Assembly (NCBI GenBank): GCA_029565815.1
Contig: JAKQNL010000145.1
Location: forward strand, 1 to 9,886
Direction: 5' to 3'
Source: Spirochaetota bacterium
GTDB lineage: Bacteria; Spirochaetota; Spirochaetia; Treponematales; UBA12059
DNA length: 9,886 nt
The position numbers were made by a program, and so were the translations under genes. A model generated the notes under the pieces. That model saw only the letters and a list, made by a program, of their open reading frames with translations, was not told the DNA's origin and did not search any database. Shown here piece after piece: positions 5,372 through 9,886 of this stretch (positions are counted from its first letter, which is position 1; each line of letters opens with the position of its first letter).

Positions 5372-6555
5372 TGGCCGTAAGCGAATTAAGCGAACTGCTA
5401 AAAAACCTTTTGGAAGACAGCTTCCCCGACCTTACCGTGGAAGGCGAGGTTTCCAACTGGCGGCCTGCCCCTTCCGGCCATGTGTATTTTACGCTCAAGG
5501 ACCGCGACGCCATGCTGCAGGCGGTCATGTTCAAGGGCAAGGCGATGCGCTTAAATTTCCGCCCGTCGGACGGCATGCTGGTACGGGCTCACGGCAGCTT
5601 GTCGCTGTACGCTGCCCGCGGACAGTACCAGCTCATCGTGGACAGCATGCAAGCTGCCGGCGAAGGCGATATACGCGCCGCGCTGGAAGAGCGCAAACGC
5701 AAGCTGTCTGCCGAAGGCTTATTCGACCCGGACAGGAAACTGCCCATTCCGCCTTTTCCGGCGCGGGTCGCCGTGATAACGTCGCCTACCGGAGCGGCAC
5801 TGCGGGACATTCTCAATGTGCTAGCTAGGCGCGCCCCTCACCTGCGCATCACTATCCTGCCAAGCACGGTGCAGGGCGACGATGCCCCCGCTTCGTTAAT
5901 CCGGCAGCTACAGACTGCAAACCGTTTTGCATTGGGCGACGTCATTATACTGGGCCGCGGGGGCGGTTCGCTGGAAGACCTGTTGGCGTTTTCCGACGAA
6001 GCGGTGGTGCGCGCCGTTGCCGATTCCGACATCCCGGTGATAAGCGCGGTAGGACACGAAACCGACTGGAGCTTGTGCGATTTTGCCGCGGACCTTCGCG
6101 CGCCTACGCCTAGCGCTGCGGCAGAACTGGTGTCCGAAAGCTCGACGGACATTCTGGAACGGCTGGAAGTGGCTCGAGAAACGCTTTCGACCATGCTGCG
6201 TTCGAGGCTGGAACGCGCGCGTCTTGCCCTATCCAGTTTTTCCGCCGACGGCCTGAGCATGAGGCTACAGCGCGTCATGATGCCCGGCAGACAGCGCTAT
6301 GACGAAGCCAGGGACAGCCTGGAAAGCGCCATGAAGGAACGTATGCTGCAAGGCTCCCACCGGCTTGGAACCGCCCATGCGGTGCTGTGCGCCTCCGACC
6401 CGATGGCCATATTGAACCGCGGCTTTTCCGTAGTGCGCGTCCGTGGATCCACGGCAGCCGTCCGCGATGCTTCGACCTTGCAGCCAGGCATGAACATAGA
6501 CATACAATTTTCCCGGGGTACAGCCGCGGCTAGCGTACAGGAGGTACAATCATGA
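5353..6555 (+). CDS. xseA: Exodeoxyribonuclease VII large subunit
   Basis: Catalytic subunit of exonuclease VII, which degrades single-stranded DNA from both ends into oligonucleotides during repair. The 400-residue protein has an N-terminal OB-fold for ssDNA (VSELSELLKNLLE at 9-21, VEGEVSNW at 29-36, SGHVYFTLKD at 41-50). The catalytic domain has VITSPTGAALRDI (141-153), GRGGGSLEDL (201-210), VISAVGHETDWSLCDFAAD (229-247) and RAPTPSAAAE (249-258). A long coiled-coil region and the C-terminal NRGFSVV strand follow. Length is at the short end of normal. I place the start at ATG 5353, which puts VSEL at the usual position; an in-frame TTG at 5317 has AGGA only one base before it. There is no Shine-Dalgarno before 5353, which leaves initiation open. 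It overlaps xseB by 4 nt. Confidence 0.95.
   Translation: MDQNRVVAVSELSELLKNLLEDSFPDLTVEGEVSNWRPAPSGHVYFTLKDRDAMLQAVMFKGKAMRLNFRPSDGMLVRAHGSLSLYAARGQYQLIVDSMQAAGEGDIRAALEERKRKLSAEGLFDPDRKLPIPPFPARVAVITSPTGAALRDILNVLARRAPHLRITILPSTVQGDDAPASLIRQLQTANRFALGDVIILGRGGGSLEDLLAFSDEAVVRAVADSDIPVISAVGHETDWSLCDFAADLRAPTPSAAAELVSESSTDILERLEVARETLSTMLRSRLERARLALSSFSADGLSMRLQRVMMPGRQRYDEARDSLESAMKERMLQGSHRLGTAHAVLCASDPMAILNRGFSVVRVRGSTAAVRDASTLQPGMNIDIQFSRGTAAASVQEVQS
6539..6545 (+). promoter_or_regulatory. Perfect Shine-Dalgarno for xseB inside the end of xseA
   Basis: AGGAGGT, 6 nt before the xseB ATG at 6552. It is much stronger than that of xseA, consistent with the small subunit being needed in several copies per large subunit. 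Confidence 0.8.
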
Positions 6556-6785
6556 AAAATTTCGAGGAACGCCTTGAGCGTCTGGAAGAGCTTGCAGATA
6601 AAATACGCGAAACCAATTTGCCGCTTGAGGAAGCCGTCAGCCTGTTTGAAGAAGGCGTAAAGCTGTCCAAGGGCCTGTCTAAAGACCTGGAAAAAATAGA
6701 AGCACGGGTGGAGATTCTGCTTAACGAACCCAGCGCTCAGGGCCAAAAACCGGAATTGGGCTTATTCGACCCGGACGACGAATAG
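6552..6785 (+). CDS. xseB: Exodeoxyribonuclease VII small subunit
   Basis: Small subunit that binds along the XseA coiled coil in several copies and is required for exonuclease VII stability and activity. The 77-residue product is two amphipathic helices, with the family signature FEERLERLEELADKI near the start, then LPLEEAVSLFEEGVKLSKG (23-41) and a second helix ending in VEILL. A short acidic tail (FDPDDE) follows. Size is normal. The start codon overlaps the xseA stop (ATGA, 6552-6555), so the two subunits are translationally coupled. The next gene begins 39 bp downstream on the same strand with no recognisable terminator between, so it probably belongs to the same transcript. Confidence 0.95.
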   Translation: MKNFEERLERLEELADKIRETNLPLEEAVSLFEEGVKLSKGLSKDLEKIEARVEILLNEPSAQGQKPELGLFDPDDE

Positions 6786-6817
6786 GAGCGCGCGCTACAC
6801 GGTACGCATGCGCGTAG
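6785..6817. repeat. GC-rich imperfect palindrome between xseB and the RAYT-like gene, REP-like
   Basis: CGCGC (6789-6793) can pair with GCGCG (6810-6814); alternatively CTACACG (6795-6801) pairs with the segment ending GTAG at 6811-6817, with one A-C mismatch. Inside these, TACGC and GCGTA form a further 5-bp inverted repeat around ATGC. A GGAG (6785-6788) precedes the structure and a GTAG (6814-6817) lies at its end, the tetranucleotides that mark REP elements in other bacteria. No second copy is visible in this window, so the REP assignment is speculative. No T-run follows, so it is not an intrinsic terminator. Confidence 0.35.
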
Positions 6818-6824
6818 TACGTGC

Positions 6825-7298
6825 ATGAGAACACAACGACAGCTTCTGGACGGCGTCAGCTACCATGTAAGCGCACGAGTCAACCGAGGCGAACAGTACC
6901 TGTGCATGCCGTACGCGCGCGACCTGTTCCTGGACACTTTGGAGGAATGCCGGCTGCGCTTCGGTTTTGTACTGGATGCGTGCGCGCTACGGGACGATCT
7001 GGTAGAACTGATTATCAGCCCGCTACATGGGGCAGACCTTCCGGCCATCATGCGCTGGCTGCTTGGCACGTTTGGTTCGCGCTTTAACCGGCGTTTTGCC
7101 GTAAAAGGCCATGTATGGGCCGACAGGTACCGCTCAACGCCCCTAACAACGCTCAGCGATTACCTAACGCTACGGGCGCGCATCAGTAAGGCCCCGCTGT
7201 ATGCGCGCATAGCCGCATCGGAGTGGCAATGGGCTTCCGGCACGCTACACAGAACGCAGATACGCAAGCCGAGCCACTGCCAAACGCCGAGGGTATAG
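6825..7298 (+). CDS. RAYT/IS200-like (Y1_Tnp) protein with all catalytic residues replaced; probably domesticated
   Basis: The 157 residues follow the REP-associated tyrosine transposase pattern from end to end: GVSYHVSARVNRGEQ (10-24; family G-x-YHVTxRGNxR), FLDTLEECRLRFGF, MRWLLGTFGSRFNRRFAVKGHVWADRYRS (76-104; family MRxLxxxYxxxFNRRxxRxGHLFQGRFKS) and SEWQWAS (132-138; family DYPWSS). The active site is gone. Where the family has PNHVH, this protein has DDLVE (57-61), losing both HUH histidines. The helix that normally reads RYIHLNP reads ARISKAP (118-124), placing Arg119 at the nucleophilic tyrosine. The frame is intact and full-length, so it seems maintained rather than decaying. It sits 39 bp after xseB with no clear Shine-Dalgarno and no in-frame start upstream. 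A role in hairpin or ssDNA binding alongside exonuclease VII is a guess. Confidence 0.75.
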   Translation: MRTQRQLLDGVSYHVSARVNRGEQYLCMPYARDLFLDTLEECRLRFGFVLDACALRDDLVELIISPLHGADLPAIMRWLLGTFGSRFNRRFAVKGHVWADRYRSTPLTTLSDYLTLRARISKAPLYARIAASEWQWASGTLHRTQIRKPSHCQTPRV

Positions 7299-7341
7299 CG
7301 CGCAACAAAGCCGCTATTGGGCAGCCCTACAAACTGGATTT

Positions 7342-7746
7342 TTATAGCTGTCCTGTATGCAACAACGGCAGCACGAAGGGCAACAGAGCCCGGTCTGAAT
7401 CGGACATAGCCAGGTGGGCAAACTCGTCTTCGCCTACCCACCTATACTCGTCGTGTTCCACAAGCACCGATGGATCACGGTCTATGGCTATGAGCCAGGC
7501 GGACAAAATGTAGTGGGTTCCGTTGTTGTCAAACGAGCCTTGCCCCAAAAGACGAACAGGCCGCACTTCCAGGGAAAACTCCTCTAGCCATTCGCGTATC
7601 AGGGCCTGCGTGTCGCTTTCCCCGTCTTCGGCCTTGCCTCCGGGAAACTCCCAGGTGCCGCCCATAGTGCCGCCGGGCTTGCGCCGTGCCAGGAAGACCG
7701 TTGTGCCGCGCAGGGCAACGCCGGCTACCGAATGTCTGATATCCAT
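7342..7746 (-). CDS. Nudix hydrolase, MutT-like
   Basis: Nudix enzymes cleave nucleoside diphosphate-linked compounds; the closest match by eye is the MutT/CTP pyrophosphohydrolase group that removes oxidised or unwanted NTPs. The 134-residue product contains TWEFPGGK (31-38) running into the Nudix box Gx5Ex7REUxEExGU: Gly37, Glu43, Arg51-Glu52 and Glu55-Glu56 are all present. The final glycine is Ser58 and the hydrophobic position after RE is Trp53, slight departures that keep every metal-binding residue. A C-terminal YRWVGEDEFAHLAM (101-114) matches the MutT helix/strand ending. Its ATG overlaps the stop of the upstream membrane-protein gene by one base (TAATG), so translation is probably coupled. 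It is the last gene of the minus-strand cluster and ends 43 bp from the convergent RAYT-like gene, with no visible terminator between. Confidence 0.9.
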   Translation of the reverse strand: MDIRHSVAGVALRGTTVFLARRKPGGTMGGTWEFPGGKAEDGESDTQALIREWLEEFSLEVRPVRLLGQGSFDNNGTHYILSAWLIAIDRDPSVLVEHDEYRWVGEDEFAHLAMSDSDRALLPFVLPLLHTGQL

Positions 7747-8156
7747 TACAGGAATATAACGTTAGCAAACAGGAAGTGGACAACCCCGCTTGCAAACGCC
7801 CCTATGCCGACAATGCGTCGGTTTGCGACGAATATTCCATCCAGCTTTTCCAGCACCGGACCTATAAATTTTGCGTTAGCGCGGTAGTATTCCAAAAGCA
7901 TGGTAAAGCCTGATGCCATGCCGGCCACCGACGGGAACAGGTCTCCTACCACGGGAATGTCTCCGCGCATCACGTTGATCATCTTGAAAAAGCCGACAAA
8001 AAACGCAAGAAGCCCAACAGCCAGACGAATGGGCGGGTCTTTAAGAAACTGCCGCACTCCGTCGAAACTGCCGCCCTTGGGTTCTGTTGCGATGGAAACC
8101 AGGGCATAGCCCGATACGATATTGAGAATAACACTTAACAGATAGAACTGGACCAT
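7746..8156 (-). CDS. Four-helix inner-membrane protein, unknown function
   Basis: No function is recognised. The 136-residue product shows four hydrophobic segments likely to span the inner membrane: residues 1-23, 43-63, 72-91 and 114-136. Short loops contain KGGSFDGVRQFLKDPP (27-42), ANAKFIGPVLEKLDG (93-107) and paired arginines (113-114). The protein ends within the last helix with no soluble domain, so a structural, transport-accessory or sensor-partner role is more likely than an enzyme, but this is inference. GGAG lies 5 nt before the ATG at 8156. The stop overlaps the Nudix start. A 79-bp gap with a possible promoter separates it from the upstream gene, so this gene and the Nudix gene may form their own transcription unit. 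Confidence 0.8.
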   Translation of the reverse strand: MVQFYLLSVILNIVSGYALVSIATEPKGGSFDGVRQFLKDPPIRLAVGLLAFFVGFFKMINVMRGDIPVVGDLFPSVAGMASGFTMLLEYYRANAKFIGPVLEKLDGIFVANRRIVGIGAFASGVVHFLFANVIFL

Positions 8157-8197
8157 GAGCGCTCCAAGGGTACCTTAAACCTGACAAGCCCACGAGC

Positions 8198-8226
8198 ACA
8201 GTACCGTAAAGCGCTGGCGCGGTCAA
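8198..8226 (-). promoter_or_regulatory. Possible promoter for the membrane protein and Nudix genes
   Basis: On the minus strand: TTGACC (plus 8221-8226, 5 of 6 to the -35), a 17-nt spacer, and TACTGT (plus 8198-8203, 3 of 6 to the -10). The predicted start near 8191 gives a leader of about 35 nt to the ATG at 8156. The poor -10 keeps this tentative. Confidence 0.35.
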
Positions 8227-8235
8227 GTTCGCCCC

Positions 8236-8736
8236 CTATTTGACCGGGCAGACAAGCTTAAGCGTTCCTGCGGGACTTTCCACAAGCGCTACGGTGATAT
8301 CCGGTTTTTCTTCAGCCTTAAGCCGGGTGCGGAATTCCATAACACCGGCTTCCAGGTAGCCTGCCGAGCTTTCCGTACCGGCGCCTATGCGTATGGCTGT
8401 GCGTGTGGGAACCGCGTCTGTGGTACTACTGCGAAGCACGACCGCATACACATTACCGTCAAACCAGGTGGCCTGCAGTTCGTAGCGAAAACCGCCGCTA
8501 GTGCCCACGTGCTTCGGGCCGCTGGACAGCTGGTAGATTACCGTGGTGACGGCGGTTAGCCCTATGGCCAAAAGCAAAAAACGCAAGCTCCTGGTTGCGA
8601 CCAGCGATCGAAAAAACCCGCGCTTTGCCCCGCTATGTAAGCTTTCAGCGAACAGAGCATTGGTACTGGCGTTTTTCAGCCTGCGCTCGCGCGAGTACAA
8701 AAGCTCGATTTCAGATCCCGGTTTCTGATCCGTCAT
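8236..8736 (-). CDS. Single-pass membrane protein with extracytoplasmic domain, unknown function
   Basis: The family is not recognised. I choose the ATG at 8736 because AGGAG lies 5 nt upstream; an in-frame start 20 codons earlier (8796) has no ribosome binding site and would extend the overlap with nnrD to 86 bp. The 166-residue product has a basic cytoplasmic N-terminus (residues 1-50, with RERRLK and a cluster of Arg and Lys), one transmembrane helix (about 51-70, RFLLLAIGLTAVTTVIYQL) and a beta-rich C-terminal domain of about 95 residues. The charge pattern places that domain outside the inner membrane. A lone cysteine lies three residues before the end. The gene overlaps nnrD by 26 bp, so it is surely cotranscribed with it. 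Confidence 0.75.
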   Translation of the reverse strand: MTDQKPGSEIELLYSRERRLKNASTNALFAESLHSGAKRGFFRSLVATRSLRFLLLAIGLTAVTTVIYQLSSGPKHVGTSGGFRYELQATWFDGNVYAVVLRSSTTDAVPTRTAIRIGAGTESSAGYLEAGVMEFRTRLKAEEKPDITVALVESPAGTLKLVCPVK

Positions 8737-9571
8737 TACGGCTCCTTGCGATGCGCGCAGCATACGGGATAATGTCTTGGGCCTGGAAAAATCCAAGCTG
8801 CCGTGCAGCTATTCTGCCTGCCATGCCATGGACAATAACCGCGGCACAGGAAGCATCCCAGGCGGAAAGCCCCCGGGCCATAAATCCGGCCAGAAGCCCG
8901 GCTAGCACGTCTCCGGAGCCGCCGGTAGCCAGTTCCGGCACATGGCCTTCCCACACAGCTTGGCGGCCATCAGGATGAAACACCCGTGTTACCGAGTTTT
9001 TGAGCACAAGTACCGCTCCAAAACTGCAGGCAGTCTGTTGGCCAAGGGCAAGCGTGTCCGAAAGCATACGGCGCTTAACGTCATCCTCGCTTGCCTTGCA
9101 CGCACGCCGAGCAAGCTGGACAAACTCACCCGGATGCGGGCTAAGCACCAGAGGCGCTGTGCGGCCTTGTGCGCCTATGGCTGCCGCTAAAAAAAGCGCA
9201 TCCGCATCGAGCACCAGCGGGACATCCGAGCCCAACAGGCTGCGCAAAAGCTGCATCCTGTCCTCGCTCTTGCCCCAGCCTGGGCCTGCAAGAATGGCAT
9301 CCGCTTTCCGGCCGGGGCCATCGGATTCCCTGCGCACAATCTGGGAAACCAGATTCGATGCGGCCGCCTGCCACAGTTCGTCGCGCAGCACGAGGCTTAC
9401 AACGCCAGCGCCGGAAGCAGAACCTGCACGGGCTGCCAACAGAGCCGCGCCCAGGCCTTGATACGATCCAGCGTACAGTACCAAGGAACCGCGCATACCC
9501 TTGTGCACGTCTGGTTGCATAGGCGGGAGCAAGCTGGACAAATCTGAAGGCCCAAGGATGCTGGGCGTCAT
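8711..9571 (-). CDS. nnrD: ADP/ATP-dependent NAD(P)H-hydrate dehydratase (YjeF C-terminal type)
   Basis: Repairs hydrated, inactive NADHX and NADPHX by nucleotide-dependent dehydration. The 286-residue protein has the ribokinase-like fold motifs in order: HKGMRGSLVLYAGS (23-36), ILAGPGWG (93-100), LDADAL (121-126), LSPHPGEF (143-150), VLKNSVT (189-195), the catalytic TGGSGDVLAGLLAG (216-229, base Asp221) and HGMAG (248-252). The length fits the stand-alone dehydratase. The epimerase half (NnrE) often fused at the N-terminus is absent and is not encoded next door in this window. The ATG at 9571 overlaps the upstream stop (ATGA, 9568-9571), indicating translational coupling. Its own 3' end contains the Shine-Dalgarno and start of the following membrane-protein gene. 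Confidence 0.94.
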   Translation of the reverse strand: MTPSILGPSDLSSLLPPMQPDVHKGMRGSLVLYAGSYQGLGAALLAARAGSASGAGVVSLVLRDELWQAAASNLVSQIVRRESDGPGRKADAILAGPGWGKSEDRMQLLRSLLGSDVPLVLDADALFLAAAIGAQGRTAPLVLSPHPGEFVQLARRACKASEDDVKRRMLSDTLALGQQTACSFGAVLVLKNSVTRVFHPDGRQAVWEGHVPELATGGSGDVLAGLLAGFMARGLSAWDASCAAVIVHGMAGRIAARQLGFFQAQDIIPYAARIARSRNDGSETGI

Positions 9572-9886
9572 CGGCCCAATCCGCCGATAACCCGGTCAAA
9601 ACGCCACAGCACCACACGGGCATCGTAGCGGGTTCCCAAAAGGGCTGCCAGTATTCCATCGGGAGACAGCGAAAAAGCCATGTACTGCCGCTCATCCGGC
9701 TCTATCTTGAGGGCGAAGCGCTTGAAACTGCGGTCATCCGGATTAAAAATAGCCCAGTAGGTCTGGCCATCCTCATCGGCAGCGCTTAAGAATACCCGGC
9801 CGGCCGCACTGCCCGCATAGTCCCAGCTTCGCGGCACCGGTTTTTCCCCGGCTGCTAAAGCTGCCTGGGACTCGAAAGCCGGAACC
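9568..9886 (-). CDS. C-terminal 105 residues of a beta-propeller-like protein (gene runs off the right edge)
   Basis: The frame is open from the window edge to the TGA at 9568-9570, and no start codon needs to be assumed inside. The visible part contains repeated blade-like units: GRVFLSAADEDGQTYWAIFN, then RQYMAFSLSPDGILAALLG and YDARVVLWRFDRVIG. The SPDG turn and the strand ending in VVLWRFD are typical of WD40 or similar propellers. The sequence reminds me of a lipoprotein-like spirochaete family ending in the same SPDG...LWRFD pattern, but the signal peptide, if any, is outside the window, so export is unknown. It overlaps nnrD by 4 nt and is probably in the same operon. Moderate confidence in the fold, none in the function. 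Confidence 0.7.
   Translation of the reverse strand, partial: VPAFESQAALAAGEKPVPRSWDYAGSAAGRVFLSAADEDGQTYWAIFNPDDRSFKRFALKIEPDERQYMAFSLSPDGILAALLGTRYDARVVLWRFDRVIGGLGR

Noticed and set aside
6821..7087. 88-codon frame from GTG 6821 overlapping the RAYT-like gene
   Set aside because: Its translation lacks any family pattern, while the frame at 6825 matches the Y1 scaffold throughout.
7312..7341. GGGCAGCCC followed by a short T-run as terminator between the RAYT-like and Nudix genes
   Set aside because: The stem is only 3 bp around CAG and the T-run is about 14 nt away.
7223..7513. Plus-strand frame running from the RAYT-like gene into the Nudix region, with a CPVC motif
   Set aside because: Most of it is antisense to the Nudix gene; it has no ribosome binding site, and the CxxC looks accidental.
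8737..8796. Earlier in-frame start for the single-pass membrane protein
   Set aside because: No Shine-Dalgarno, and it would deepen the overlap with nnrD; AGGAG is correctly spaced before ATG 8736.
1..9886. CRISPR array, tRNA or rRNA genes, intact insertion sequence, attachment site
   Set aside because: No regularly spaced direct repeats, cloverleaf, rRNA-like stretch or terminal inverted repeats were seen on reading both strands.

Overview
The window looks like a stretch of bacterial chromosome, mostly GC-rich housekeeping genes, from a diderm. My best guess is a spirochaete, possibly Treponema-like. The hints are lipoprotein signals with relaxed lipoboxes, the N-terminus of the HIT protein, and several short membrane or lipoprotein genes of no recognised family. 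This placement is inference; no rRNA or other marker is present.

Layout. Positions 1-1207 (minus) hold the N-terminal two thirds of the translational GTPase TypA/BipA, cut by the window edge. A 386-bp non-coding gap (1208-1593) separates it from a two-gene, AT-rich lipoprotein operon (1594-2589, plus) with its own strong-looking promoter. Facing it is a CCA tRNA nucleotidyltransferase gene (2681-4045, minus). Diverging from that is thiamine pyrophosphokinase thiN (4156-4791, plus), apparently transcribed from a promoter that gives a leaderless mRNA. thiN overlaps tail-to-tail by 26 bp with a HIT-family nucleotide hydrolase/phosphorylase gene (4766-5263, minus).

Next comes the exonuclease VII operon xseA-xseB (5353-6785, plus; ATGA overlap and a perfect Shine-Dalgarno before xseB). 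It is followed 39 bp later by a small gene (6825-7298) with the fold signature of the REP-associated/IS200-like Y1 transposases (RAYT), in which the HUH histidines and the expected nucleophilic tyrosine are all replaced. This is the most unusual item in the window: a probable catalytically dead, domesticated transposase relative beside a single-stranded DNA exonuclease.

The right third (7342-9886, minus) is a tightly packed cluster, in transcription order: the C-terminus of a beta-propeller-like protein, NAD(P)H-hydrate dehydratase nnrD, a single-pass membrane protein, a four-helix membrane protein and a MutT-like Nudix hydrolase. Three of the four junctions overlap (4, 26 and 1 nt). The fourth is a 79-bp gap with a possible internal promoter. 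NnrD (metabolite repair) and Nudix (nucleotide sanitation) suggest a housekeeping-repair theme, but the membrane proteins are unassigned.

I saw no tRNA, rRNA, CRISPR array, intact insertion sequence or replication origin.
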